NCBI RefSeq assembly: GCF_014650595.1
Contig: NZ_BMVG01000018.1
Location: forward strand, 93,347-157,346
DNA: 64,000 bases
Direction of reading: 5' to 3'
Source of the DNA: Streptomyces alanosinicus
GTDB lineage: Bacteria; Actinomycetota; Actinomycetes; Streptomycetales; Streptomycetaceae
In this document: positions 1 to 8,247 of the stretch, piece by piece
How positions within the stretch are numbered: the first letter of the stretch is position 1
Layout of the letters: each line of letters opens with the position of its first letter
Notes under the pieces: generated by a model
The model's database searches: none
Told to the model about the DNA's origin: nothing
What the model saw: the letters and a program-made list of their open reading frames with translations, nothing else
Position numbers and translations under genes: made by a program

Positions 1-2
1 GC

Positions 3-420
3 TCAGGGCATGGACTGCGACCAAGGCCACGACCAGCCATCCGAACGTCGAGGGCACGTCGGCGAACAGAGCCGGGAGCTTGTCGGGGACACCGGCGCGG
101 CAAGCCCCGGTAGCCGGTCAAACCCAGGGCGCGGGGTCGTGAAAGACGATCGCTCCTGCTTCAGGGCACGAAACAGGCTGTGCAAGGCAAAGGCGAACCG
201 GCGGCGCGAGTCGACAGCCCGTCTGCCGGCCGCTGCCGCCACGTCGGCGGCAGTGACCTCGCGCAGGCTGCTCACCCCAAGGTCCGCCCACCCGGCCAGG
301 ACGGGAAGGCGCGCGGCCGGGTAGCGGCAGATGCACTGGTAGGAGCGCCGGGTGGTTCCGCCGGCCCTGCCCGCGTAGGACGGCCACCCAGGCTCGCTCG
401 GCATCCAGCCCGTCGAGGAA
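3..420 (-). pseudogene. Tyrosine-recombinase (phage-type integrase) remnant
   Basis: The minus strand carries pieces of a Streptomyces-type site-specific integrase N-terminal half. A stretch reading SLREVTAADVAAA is followed by LHSLFRALKQER, which resembles the core-binding domain of these recombinases. The reading frame breaks near position 150, where the sense continuation (VFHDPAPWV) lies in another frame. The catalytic R..HxxR..Y part is absent or lies to the left of the window. It should not be functional. Identification rests on the RALKQER-type helix only, so it is moderately secure. Confidence 0.55.
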
Positions 421-440
421 GTGGCGATGGTGGTCTCGGC

Positions 441-563
441 CCAGGCCCCGCCCCGCTCTGGCCGCAGCTCCGGGGCAAGGAGTTCACGAGCCGCTACGCG
501 TTGGCCGGTGGTGGGGTCGGTGAGGCGGTCGATGCGAAAGCTGCGCCAGTCGTCGCCTTCGGT
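441..563 (-). pseudogene. WYL-domain regulator fragment
   Basis: A short minus-strand stretch translates to DDWRSFRIDRLTDPTTGQRV followed by AARELLAPELR. This matches the end of the WYL domain in YafY-like transcriptional regulators, where a W-x-x-F-R-x-D-R-I/L motif precedes a short tail. An in-frame TAG lies just upstream of the fragment and no helix-turn-helix is nearby, so only this tail survives. It abuts the integrase remnant, which suggests junk built up by successive insertions. Confidence 0.5.
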
Positions 564-620
564 CTAGCCGGGCTGCCCCTCTGCCCACGTTGCTCAGCCA
601 CCGGTGTGTCCCGCCCCCGC

Positions 621-1325
621 TCAGTCTGTCGGACGCGTCAGCAACTCGGCGAACCGCGTGCCCGCGATGGCGTCCGGGGCCGCGGTGACCGACGACCCGT
701 CGTGGAACACCAGGTCGACGTGCGGCTCCGCCATGCCCTTCGCGCTTTTCGCGGTGGGGACGATCCGCACGGACGCGATCTCACCGGGGGCGTACTGAAG
801 CAGCGGATACAGCGGCTCACGACTCTTGTACGCACGGCCGAGGAGCAGGACCCTGCGGTCCGTCGCCCCTACGACGAAGTCACTGCTGTAGTCGTCCAGT
901 TGCTGCACCGCGAGGGTCAGCAGGACCAGCCTTGCGGCCGTGGTCGACCAGTCGGCGCGCCGGTCAACGGACAGGTGGTCGGTGATTTTGTCAGGTATGT
1001 ACCACAGGGCATCGGCGACCGCGTCCGTGAGGATCTCTCCGGCGGTCTGGAACGGGTGCGCGGCCACGTACGCCCAGCCCGCCGCGCGGGCGAAGCCCGA
1101 TTCCCCGGCCTGCTCGGCCGGCGCGGATACCGGTGGCGGCAGGCGGGGGATGAGCCGGTCCGGGGGTGTGGGGGCGCCGATCAGGTGGGCCTGGGCGGTG
1201 CCGAGGAGGGTTTCGCCGGGTGCGAGGAACGCCGAGACACCGGCCGCGTGCTCGGCGAGACGCTGCCCACGCAGCCGTTCGATGTCGTCGGTCGTCACGC
1301 CCAGCAGCCTGCGGATCATGCCCAT
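621..1325 (-). CDS. Hypothetical protein with a bacterial PH-like C-terminal domain
   Basis: The protein is about 234 aa and soluble. I start it at the first Met of MGMIRRLLGVTTDDIERLRG; the open frame extends further upstream, but that part is low-complexity and unlike protein. The N-terminal half has a small motif GETLLGTAQAHLIG. The C-terminal half has DFVVGATDRRVLLLGR followed by alternating strands (VRIVPTAKS, VDLVFHDGSSV). That 'TDRRVLLL' signature is typical of bacterial PH/GRAM-like folds. No signal peptide or strong transmembrane segment is evident. No neighbour suggests a role. Homologues of this general type occur in Streptomyces without assigned function. Confidence 0.6.
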   Translation of the reverse strand: MGMIRRLLGVTTDDIERLRGQRLAEHAAGVSAFLAPGETLLGTAQAHLIGAPTPPDRLIPRLPPPVSAPAEQAGESGFARAAGWAYVAAHPFQTAGEILTDAVADALWYIPDKITDHLSVDRRADWSTTAARLVLLTLAVQQLDDYSSDFVVGATDRRVLLLGRAYKSREPLYPLLQYAPGEIASVRIVPTAKSAKGMAEPHVDLVFHDGSSVTAAPDAIAGTRFAELLTRPTD

Positions 1326-2036
1326 GGTCACCAGCCTATCCGTCGAGGCCGCCACCGAAGTACGGGGCCGTGCTGGACCGGGCGTACATGTGGGGTCTCG
1401 GCCGGTGCGGCGAGAGGGCGGCCCGGACGTCGCGACGGGGCGAACGTTGCCATGCGCGGGCTGATTGCTCCGCTGGAGCGCAAGAACGGCTGGAGACTGG
1501 CCGAGCAGCAGGTCATGCCGCACCGGACCGCCTCCCCCGGGTGCTGAACCGCATCGCGAACTCGACGCCGACGCAGCAGAAACGGCTCCTCCCGGCTCAT
1601 CCACCCCAGCCTCGCTGAGATCAGATGCCTGATCACGCCCGACTCACCAACCGCCGGCCCGCACCGCTCGACCACATCCTCATCTGGTCACACTGGCGCC
1701 GCAGACGCCAACACCGAGCCCGCAATCAGCCACTACGCACAACGCGGGCACAGCCCCTGTAACCGGCCGGCAATCAGCACAAGCACCCTTTGCAGTACCA
1801 GTGGGCCCGCGCGCCGTGTAGTGGCCCCGGTGAGCGCGATGAGTGGCCCGCAGGGTAGTGGGACAGGGCGCGATGGCCCGCGCCGATCGCCGGTCAGCTG
1901 GCGCATGGGCCGGTGGGACGCGGCTGCGCGAAGGCCGCGCATCAGGTTCGGGGCGTCCCGCGGGCGGGCTTCGCCGGATGCCGAGGGGACCGACGGCCGG
2001 GCTGGTGCCGAGGGCCGGGGCCCCCAGCACCGGGCC
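1326..2036. other. Intergenic stretch without a recognisable gene
   Basis: About 700 bp between the PH-like gene and the next minus-strand gene. Open frames here are overlapping GC-rich shadows with proline/arginine-rich translations and no recognisable motif. I see no RNA gene, clear repeat or promoter. Confidence 0.5.
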
Positions 2037-3311
2037 TCAGATGCGGAGTGTCCCGGGGAACGCGCCGTGGCCGACGCCCGGTGCAGTGAGAGCCAGCCAG
2101 CCATGGCCGCGTACGCTGGTATCCGGGCCGACCTCACCGGGGTCGACCGAGAGGTACCCGCAGGCGGACCGGGCACCCGTGGTGCCCGCGTTGGACGGAA
2201 CTTCGTCGTACTCAGGGTCGAAGTCCGGGTCGTCGACCGCGAGAGTCTCCCACGGTAGCGGGTCGCCCTCCCATTCGGGGTCGCTTTCAGCGGCGTACTG
2301 ACGGATCACCCGGCCGTTCTCGGCGACCAGCCACACGTCGGAGCCGCCGGCGTCGTCCAGGAAGAAGAACTGGGCTTGGCCGCAGTGGACGCTGACCCGC
2401 TCGACCGTCTCGATCATGCCGTCCCAGGGGTCACCGACCAGCAGGTCGAAGGGACCGAAGACCAGGCGCCAGCCGTCCAGCTCGGGGGTGACGAAGGCCC
2501 GCCCCACTGTGCGGCCAGTGCCGTCCTGCCCAGGTACCCGGATCTCCTGGCTCTCCGCCGCATGGACGCCGGCAGCGACCGTGATGGGACGCCGGTCGTA
2601 CAGGTCCAGGGCCTCGAAGACACCCTCGTACGACGCCCCGGGCACGGCCATCCACCAGCCGCTGAGGGTCGACCCCGGCAGCCTCGGGGTCTCGTGCGGG
2701 ATCTTCACCCTGATCAGCCGCTCGATCGCCGCACGGTCGAGGTCGTCGAGCGCGTCGGCGCCGCCGCCCGCCACCAGCGCCGCCATCGCGCCCCGCCGGG
2801 TCCTCGGGGACACGGCCGGGTCTCGGCGCAGCGAGCGCAGCCGCGGCCGGAAGGAATCGTGCAGCAGTCGGGCGTAGTCGGAAGCCTTGTAAGGGATGAG
2901 GCGGCCGCGGGCATAGCTTTCCACCAGGGCCCGCAGCCCGGCTTCGGAGTCCGTCCGCAGCCTGAGGAGCCCCTGGAAGCCGTTGCCCGACTTGCGGTAG
3001 TCCGGATCGGCCGCCAGGGCCGCGTACTGATCGGCGGAGCGCTCGTCGAACACACCGAGGAACCGCCCCGCCTGCCAGTCCGTCACTTCCTTCCGCCGCC
3101 AGGCCGACAGCACCGCGTCGAAGGCCGGCGGCCCGATGTACCGCAACGCCCGCATGGCCGGCTGGAGATCAGCAGTCCGTTGCACACCGGCCAGACTGTG
3201 CAACAGCGTCGAGACCACGGTGTCGGCCTGCCCAGCCAGCCGTGCGGCCGCCGCCTCCACGCACGCGGCGTCGTCGCTCTCCAGGTCTTCAAGCAAGGAT
3301 TCGATCTTCAT
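2037..3311 (-). CDS. HEAT-repeat-like hypothetical protein
   Basis: A 424-aa cytoplasmic protein starting MKIESLLEDLESDDAACVEA. The first ~200 residues look like short alpha-helical pairs of the HEAT/ARM kind (LESDDAACVEAAAARLAG, DLQPAMRALRYIGPPAFDAV). Residues ~220-360 are more beta-rich, with aromatic, acidic stretches (FDLLVGDPWDGMIETV, AQFFFLDDAGGSDVWLV). The tail SVDPGEVGPDTSVRGHGWLA recurs in Streptomyces proteins of unknown function. There is no signal peptide or membrane segment. It stands alone on its strand and is divergent from the PPOX gene at 3489. The frame is intact with plausible codon use, so it is likely a real gene, but its function is unknown. Confidence 0.75.
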   Translation of the reverse strand: MKIESLLEDLESDDAACVEAAAARLAGQADTVVSTLLHSLAGVQRTADLQPAMRALRYIGPPAFDAVLSAWRRKEVTDWQAGRFLGVFDERSADQYAALAADPDYRKSGNGFQGLLRLRTDSEAGLRALVESYARGRLIPYKASDYARLLHDSFRPRLRSLRRDPAVSPRTRRGAMAALVAGGGADALDDLDRAAIERLIRVKIPHETPRLPGSTLSGWWMAVPGASYEGVFEALDLYDRRPITVAAGVHAAESQEIRVPGQDGTGRTVGRAFVTPELDGWRLVFGPFDLLVGDPWDGMIETVERVSVHCGQAQFFFLDDAGGSDVWLVAENGRVIRQYAAESDPEWEGDPLPWETLAVDDPDFDPEYDEVPSNAGTTGARSACGYLSVDPGEVGPDTSVRGHGWLALTAPGVGHGAFPGTLRI

Positions 3312-3410
3312 GAGGCAGCACAGTAGCCCCGGCCGCTGGCCGCGCCCTGCGGGGGCCGCACCGGACTTCTCGCCAGGAGCAGAGCACAGAGTTGGCCACG
3401 GGGGCCGACC

Positions 3411-3429
3411 TAGGGCGTGTTGTGAAAGT
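3411..3429 (+). repeat. Solo insertion-sequence/MITE terminal repeat
   Basis: The sequence TAGGGCGTGTTGTGAAAGT differs at one base from the terminal repeat of the 202-bp MITE at 11793-11994 (GGGCGTGTTGCGAAAGT preceded by TA). No partner end is found nearby. It marks an old insertion or excision just upstream of the PPOX gene. Confidence 0.6.
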
Positions 3430-3488
3430 GGGGATTGGGGTCACAGCGTCCACGAAATTGTTGGGCGGCTATGGGTGTTGATCACGTC

Positions 3489-3947
3489 ATGACTCAAGGA
3501 CCAGCGCCTCGCCCACTGTCCGACGAAGCCCTCTCAAACCTGCTTAGCAAGCAGCGGTTCGGCACGCTCGCCACCGTCAAGCGCAGTGGCCACCCCCATA
3601 TGACCACCATGCTGTACAGCTGGGACTCCAAGGCCCGCATTGTGCGGTTCTCGACGACGGCCGACCGCGTCAAGGCCGGGCACCTGCGGCGCGACCCGCA
3701 TGCGGCGCTGCATGTGCAGGGCGGTGACGTGTGGTCGTTCGCCGTTGCCGAAGGCGAGGCCGAGGTCTCCGAGATCACGACGGTTCCTGGCGATGCGGTT
3801 GGTCGGGAACTGCTCGGGATGATCCCGCAGGCCGCGAAACCGGAGCATGAAGATGCGTTTTTGGAGCAGCTGGTTGCCGAGCGCCGAGTGGTCATCCGGT
3901 TGAAGGTGAACCGGCTGTACGGAACAGCGCTCGACATCAACGGCTAG
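3489..3947 (+). CDS. PPOX-class (F420-dependent) oxidoreductase
   Basis: A 152-aa split-barrel flavin/F420-binding protein of the pyridoxamine-phosphate-oxidase-like class. The start MTQGPAPRPLSDEALSNLLS is chosen because the family begins near LSDEAxxLL; upstream in-frame Mets give atypical sequence. Family features are FGTLATVKRSGHPHMTTMLY (strand pair lining the cofactor), RIVRFSTTADRVKAGHLRRD and the C-terminal RLYGTALDING. Length is typical (~140-150 aa). Such proteins reduce varied substrates with F420H2 or flavin; the substrate here cannot be told. It is monocistronic, with an IS terminal relic just upstream that may carry or disturb its promoter. Confidence 0.85.
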   Translation: MTQGPAPRPLSDEALSNLLSKQRFGTLATVKRSGHPHMTTMLYSWDSKARIVRFSTTADRVKAGHLRRDPHAALHVQGGDVWSFAVAEGEAEVSEITTVPGDAVGRELLGMIPQAAKPEHEDAFLEQLVAERRVVIRLKVNRLYGTALDING

Positions 3948-3971
3948 GACGTATCGGGTCCGTGCTGGCCA

Positions 3972-4082
3972 TAGCCACTCGTGGATGGCGGCGACCAGCA
4001 CGGTCGCGTGATAGCGGACGGCGAGTCTGTCGTACCTCGTGGCGACTGCGCGGTGGCGATTCAGTCGGTTGATCCCGGCGGC
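3972..4082 (-). pseudogene. IS5-family transposase C-terminal remnant
   Basis: The minus strand encodes GINRLNRHRAVATRYDRLAV followed by RYHATVLVAAIHEWL. This is the standard tail of IS5-group DDE transposases (GINRLKxxRAVATRYDK...AAINEWL). The normal stop after EWL has been lost. The rest of this transposase is not contiguous: the piece immediately upstream on this strand is a GntR fragment. Confidence 0.75.
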
Positions 4083-4233
4083 CGAGCGCCACCTGCGACA
4101 GTGCGGTACCCGGCGCCAGCCGCCCATCGAGGATGCACTCCCGCAGGAAGGCGTGCAGCGGTCCGATCGACTGCCGGGTGGCGGGCAGGTTCAGCGGCTC
4201 GATGCCGTCGATGACCATGATCGGCTGGGGCAT
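4083..4233 (-). pseudogene. GntR-family regulator, N-terminal fragment
   Basis: Starting at an ATG with a good Shine-Dalgarno (TGGAGGAC), this reads MPQPIMVIDGIEPLN, then GPLHAFLRECILDGRLAPGT and ALSQVAL. That is the start of a FadR/GntR winged helix ('LR..ILDGRLxPGxxLSxxxLA'). The frame is lost before the recognition helix. The fragment lies exactly between two transposase pieces. The intact start and ribosome site argue that a real GntR gene was cut by IS activity. Confidence 0.65.
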
Positions 4234-4239
4234 GTCCTC

Positions 4240-4624
4240 CAGTAGTCGATGCCCTCGGCCTGAGCGTAGGCGACCACGTCGGCCATGGTCCGCAGGTGCA
4301 GACCGGGACGGTCGGGGACCGCGCAGCCCCGCTCGGCCGGCAGGATGCGGATCTCACCGATGGCCCGGGTGATGGTGGAACGGTCGACGCCGAACAGCAG
4401 TCCCAGGGCAGAGTGCGGGAGGTCGTGCCGCAGGTGGATGAGAGTGGCCACCAGCCGGTCGCCGAAGACCGACTGATGCCGGGCACGGCTCCCGCAGCCC
4501 GCCTCCGCAGCCCTCCCCGGGCCTCGTGACCGCGACCCTCAACACCGGCCTGCCACGGTCGGGCCAACCCCTCCACCAGGCAGGCCAGATGACGCCGGGA
4601 GATGCCCGTGAAGAGCCGATGCAC
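4240..4624 (-). pseudogene. IS5-family transposase N-terminal remnant
   Basis: Minus-strand pieces in two frames give TGISRRHLACLVEGLARPWQ and then LIHLRHDLPHSALGLLFGVD with RSTITRAIGEIR. The second is the HTH-containing N-terminus of Streptomyces IS5-type transposases. A frameshift near 4470 separates them, and the fragment ends at YAQAEGIDYW, well before the DDE catalytic core. Confidence 0.7.
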
Positions 4625-4696
4625 GAGAACCGCCGATCGATCGTGACCGTCGCAGCGGGATCATGCCACCGACCAGCAAGGATGCTTCACCCGCTA

Positions 4697-5665
4697 TCAC
4701 GCACCAAGTCGTTGGTCCTGCGGAGAAGGTACCGGGGCGTGCAGCTCGCCGGATGCCACCTCCAGGATCGCTTTTCCGGGGATCCGACGCCCGCGAAGCG
4801 CCTCGGCTGCCTCGTCGAAGCGGTCCCACGACCCTTGCCAGCCGATCTCGACGGTGAGGGCTCCCTCAGCAGCCAGCTCCGTGAGAATGGCCAGGTCCGC
4901 GCCGACGTCGCCTTCGATGACGAAGGAGGTCAGCGACTTGGCCGGGCCGACGGTCGCATACGGGGGAAAGACCGCCGGCTCCCCGGATGTCCAACCGACG
5001 CTCTGCACGCTGCCACCGGGAGCGAGCAGGTTCCATGCCGCGACCAGCTGGGGGCCGCCGACGCTGTCGATGACCACGTCGACCGGTCGCTGGAGTCCCT
5101 CCAGCCCGATCAGCACCTCGTCGGCGCCGGACTCGGCCAGCCCCTCGCCACGGGCGGTCGAGCCCACGGACGCGATCACGTGGGCACCGGCCCGCGCCGC
5201 CAGTTGGACGGCGAACCGGCCGACCCCGCCGGAGGCCCCGGTGACCAACACCCTCTTGTCCGGTCCGAGCCCGGCCGCCCGCAGCGAGCGCAGCGCCGCC
5301 ACTCCGGCGACAGGCAGTGCCACCGCCTGAGCCAGGTCCAATCCCTTCGGCACCTCGGCAAGCACACCCACGTCGATCGCGGCGCGCTCGGCGAACGCCC
5401 CCGCGGTCAGGGCCACCACACGGGTGCCCACTGCCGGGCCGGTTCCGTCCGCTGCGGCCTGAATGACCACTCCGGCGGCGTCCGAACCAAGCACCACCCC
5501 CACAGGGATCCGCCCGGAGCGGGCATCGTTGAGGTCGCCATAGTTCAACGAGGCGTGGGAGACGTCCACCAGGACCTGGCCCGGACCGGGCACGGGGTCG
5601 GGCACCTCGGCGAGGCGGACGGCGGCGGATGCGGACGGATCGACGACGAGAGCACGAACAGACAT
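4697..5665 (-). CDS. Zinc-free MDR oxidoreductase (quinone reductase-like)
   Basis: A 322-aa medium-chain dehydrogenase/reductase. N-terminal GroES-like fold: DPVPGPGQVLVDVSHASLNY at ~residues 22-41, then PVGVVLGSDAAGVV. The NADPH-binding Rossmann motif is LVTGASGGVGRFAVQLAARA at ~145-164. The catalytic-zinc ligands of alcohol dehydrogenases are absent, placing it near quinone reductase/enoyl reductase members. It is divergent from the HxlR gene at 5742 with a 76-bp gap. That pairing usually means the HxlR protein controls the reductase in response to an electrophile or redox signal. The substrate is not deducible. Confidence 0.88.
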   Translation of the reverse strand: MSVRALVVDPSASAAVRLAEVPDPVPGPGQVLVDVSHASLNYGDLNDARSGRIPVGVVLGSDAAGVVIQAAADGTGPAVGTRVVALTAGAFAERAAIDVGVLAEVPKGLDLAQAVALPVAGVAALRSLRAAGLGPDKRVLVTGASGGVGRFAVQLAARAGAHVIASVGSTARGEGLAESGADEVLIGLEGLQRPVDVVIDSVGGPQLVAAWNLLAPGGSVQSVGWTSGEPAVFPPYATVGPAKSLTSFVIEGDVGADLAILTELAAEGALTVEIGWQGSWDRFDEAAEALRGRRIPGKAILEVASGELHAPVPSPQDQRLGA

Positions 5666-5679
5666 ATAGCCCCCTTGGC

Positions 5680-5692
5680 TTACGACTTGTAA
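5680..5692. promoter_or_regulatory. Candidate HxlR operator
   Basis: TTACGACTTGTAA is an inverted repeat (TTAC-N5-GTAA) in the 76-bp divergent spacer between the MDR reductase and the HxlR regulator. HxlR-type winged helices bind such short palindromes. Assignment is by position and symmetry only. Confidence 0.4.
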
Positions 5693-5741
5693 CAGCAGCC
5701 ATCATCGATAACCTTGCTGCTCATCGGAAGGAGGCACTTTC

Positions 5742-6197
5742 ATGTCACGCAGTCACACCCGTGTTACCGAAGCGCTGAGGGACGAAGCCTGCCCGGTCAC
5801 CGAGGTGCTCGACCGTGTGGCGGGCAAGTGGAGCATCGGGATCCTGATCGCCGCCGCCCACGGCCCGGTCCGTTTCACCGAACTGGAACGTGCCATCAAT
5901 GGCATCAGCCGACGCATGCTCACCCTCAACCTGCGCAGGCTGGAGCGGGACGGACTCCTCGTTCGCACCGTGTATCCGACCGTGCCGCCCAAGGTCGAGT
6001 ACAGCCTCACGCCCATGGCCCAGGAGCTCCACGCTTCGCTGACCGGTCTGGTGAGTTGGGCCGAGCGGCATCGGTCCGCCATCGCCGAGGCCCGCGCCAC
6101 CTACGACACCGCGGCGGAGCAGAGACCCGACACCGGCAGAACGGGACCCGGACCCGCTCAGGCTTCTGCGAGTCACCAGCAGGTGGCGGGGAGCTAA
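5742..6197 (+). CDS. HxlR-family transcriptional regulator
   Basis: A 151-aa winged-helix regulator with a strong ribosome site (GGAAGGAGG). Family signatures in order: CPVTEVLDRVAGKWSIGIL (conserved Cys near residue 18 and the KWxxxIL helix), RFTELERAINGISRRMLTLN, LRRLERDGLLVRTVYPTVPP and VEYSLTPMAQEL. The single N-terminal Cys before the KW helix is where related members sense thiol-reactive or oxidising compounds. The residues after ~125 are a non-conserved tail. It is divergent from the MDR reductase, its likely target. Confidence 0.9.
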   Translation: MSRSHTRVTEALRDEACPVTEVLDRVAGKWSIGILIAAAHGPVRFTELERAINGISRRMLTLNLRRLERDGLLVRTVYPTVPPKVEYSLTPMAQELHASLTGLVSWAERHRSAIAEARATYDTAAEQRPDTGRTGPGPAQASASHQQVAGS

Positions 6198-6342
6198 GGG
6201 CCCACCATCGACATCACGAGAGGTGCATGATCGCCCGGACAGTTCCTCATGACGGTTCCGACGATTACGCGCGTCTGGTCACCTCGACCACGCTCCCCAA
6301 GATCCCGGCCGCGCGCCGTACCGGGAAGATCCAACCCCTCAA

Positions 6343-7308
6343 TCAGCGGAGCTCTTCGCACCGGGCACGCAGTCGCGTCAGCGAGTCCTCCGCATACTCC
6401 GTCAAGGCGACCGGGCACAGCAGGACGTCCAGCGGGATGTCCGGGCCGCCCAGCTCGCGGCGCTGTTCGTAGAGGGCGCGGCCGCCGGGGGTGGTGAGCG
6501 TGATGCCGAGGTCCGCGACGTCCGGGCCGGTGCTGTACGGGAGCGCATGGCCGTCGTGCGCGCAGGACGCCTCCGCGTAGTGCGGCAGCGTCTTCTCCAG
6601 CGCCGTGACGAGGTCCTCGACCAGTTCCACATTCTCTTCAAAGGCGACGTACCAGCTCAGCGCCACGACGACCAGCAGCTGCCCGGGGCGGGCCCCCTCG
6701 TCCGCGTGCCGCAGCTGCATCGCCTGGTAGGAGATCTCCTCGTAGACATCCGTACCCGCCTCCGGGTAGCCGTGCAGCAGTGCCGCCAGCGTGCCGATGG
6801 TCTCCTGGGCCCCCACGGGCAGGCGGGGCGGGATGTCCGTGGCCGAGCCCGGCTCGACGAGGTCCATGGCGATCCGCGCCAGACCGGCCACGTTGCGCGG
6901 GCAGCGCCACGCCTCGCGCGGGAAGTTCTCCTCCCAGTCGAGACTCTCGTCGGCGAGCCCGCGCAACTGCTCGGCGAGGTACTCGTCGTACCCCTCCTCG
7001 TGCTCCTGGTACGGGTGCGCCTCGTGCTCACACGCGTGGTCGCGCAGGGCGTCGTCCGCCGCCTTCAGTGCGGCCATGACCCCCGGCGCGGCGGCGTCGC
7101 CCTCGTCCCACGCGACGTAGGGGGCCATGAGCAGCAGACCGATCGTCCAGACATACGCCGACTCCCCGTCCGGTTCGGCGGCGAGCCGCGCCGCGCAGTC
7201 GAGGGCCGCCTGGTCGTATTCGTCGTTGAGGATGTTGTGGTAGTCCTCGCGTATCGCGTCCCAGGTGAGGGAGAGCTCGTCGACGGGCAGGTGATCATCC
7301 ATGTGCAT
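6343..7308 (-). CDS. Large acidic hypothetical protein
   Basis: A 321-aa strongly acidic, mostly helical protein with no signal peptide or membrane span. It begins MHMDDHLPVDELSLTWDAIR. Notable parts are a conserved-looking YVWTIGLLLMAPYVAWDEGD, the acidic EHEAHPYQEHEEGYDEYL and SWYVAFEENVELVEDLVTAL. The frame is clean over its full length with normal third-position GC bias, so it is very likely a gene. I do not recognise the family. The acidic composition resembles immunity or suppressor proteins of contact-type toxins, but no toxin is next to it, so that is only a thought. Confidence 0.65.
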   Translation of the reverse strand: MHMDDHLPVDELSLTWDAIREDYHNILNDEYDQAALDCAARLAAEPDGESAYVWTIGLLLMAPYVAWDEGDAAAPGVMAALKAADDALRDHACEHEAHPYQEHEEGYDEYLAEQLRGLADESLDWEENFPREAWRCPRNVAGLARIAMDLVEPGSATDIPPRLPVGAQETIGTLAALLHGYPEAGTDVYEEISYQAMQLRHADEGARPGQLLVVVALSWYVAFEENVELVEDLVTALEKTLPHYAEASCAHDGHALPYSTGPDVADLGITLTTPGGRALYEQRRELGGPDIPLDVLLCPVALTEYAEDSLTRLRARCEELR

Positions 7309-7445
7309 CAGGCGAGCCTAAGCGCTCCGCTGGAAGTTCAGTACGCCTCTTCGGGGCGCTGCCGAACCGCACCGGACTTCGCCAAGCCCGCTTGGCTGTG
7401 CCGTCTCATCCGGGCCGGACGTAACCCGGCGCCAACGCCCCTCCC

Positions 7446-8040
7446 CTACGCGGCGACCTCGTCGAGGAGCTGCAGGCCGTTGTTGCGGACGTTGTTGACG
7501 ACTGTGGAGACCGGGCGAGCGTCCAGATGTCCGCCGGCGGGCCGGCCGGGGAGGGCTCGCAGTTCGTCGGGGTCTTGGTACGCGGGGCCGAGAAATGCTT
7601 CGTAGTGGTCCTCGGTGAGCGCGAGGGGCATGCGGGGGTGCACGGGGCCCGCTGCGTCGCTGGCCTCGATGGCCTCGATGGCCTCCATGGTGATGATCGT
7701 GCAGGTCATCATCCAGGCAGCCAGGTCGTCGTCCTGGGCGACGGCCGGGTCGCGCCAGTACTCGTACAGGCCTGCAAGGGCCATCACCTGGTCGTCCTCG
7801 GGGTGGATGAAGTACGGCCGCTTGCGGACCTTGCCCGTGGCCGGGTCCTTGCCGGGCTGCCATCCGTAGGGGCCGTCGGCCGGAAGCAGGCAGCGGCGTT
7901 TGACGAACGCGCGGCGGAAGGGCGGCTTCTCGTACACGGTCTCCACCCTGGCGCTGATCAGCCGTGCACCGATCTTCACGTCCTTCGCCCGGGACTGCAC
8001 CAGGCCCCAGCGCAGCGGCCGCAGCTCCCGCCGGTCACAT
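7446..8040 (-). pseudogene. SRAP (YedK/HMCES-like) abasic-site peptidase, truncated and degenerate
   Basis: The sense part begins RELRPLRWGLVQSRAKDVKI and continues through VKRRCLLPADGPYGWQPGK and MPLALTEDHYEAFLG, giving most of a SOS-response-associated peptidase domain. In functional proteins the N-terminus is M-C-G-R-Y, with Cys2 forming the covalent DNA link. That entire N-terminal segment is missing here. The catalytic Asn (normally in INARVET) is Ser (ISARVET), and the catalytic Glu of GFYEW is replaced (GPYGW). The VHPRMP histidine remains. The open frame continues far upstream but into non-homologous sequence. It should be inactive. Confidence 0.7.
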
Positions 8041-8097
8041 GACGCACCCGAAATACCATATTCGAACGCTTGCTCGACTTCTGGGCTATGGCGCGCC

Positions 8098-8247
8098 TCA
8101 AGAGACGCAGGTCGGGCAGGAGGTGCCGAGCGGATCGTAGCTCCGAAGGGGCGGGGGGAGGATCGGCCGCACGCCGCTGGTCGTCGCGGCACTGTCGTCG
8201 TCCCGCTCTTCGTCCTCGTCATTGTCCTGCTGCTCCGGGTCTTCCAT
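8098..8247 (-). CDS. Possible small peptide with acidic leader and Cys-containing tail
   Basis: A 49-codon frame starting at an ATG (upstream GGTGG-type site). It begins MEDPEQQDNDEDEERDDDSA, an extremely acidic first half, and ends in a basic/proline part (RPILPPPLRSYDPLG) and TSCPTCVS. The split into an acidic leader and a short Cys/Ser/Thr core looks like a ribosomally made peptide precursor, but no modification enzyme is near, and I recognise no precursor family. It lies just upstream of the truncated SRAP gene on the same strand. It could instead be a chance open frame. Confidence 0.3.
   Translation of the reverse strand: MEDPEQQDNDEDEERDDDSAATTSGVRPILPPPLRSYDPLGTSCPTCVS

Noticed and set aside
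180..1547. 455-aa plus-strand open frame
   Set aside because: It spans antisense integrase/WYL debris and the PH-like gene; composition is Arg/Gly-rich without motifs.
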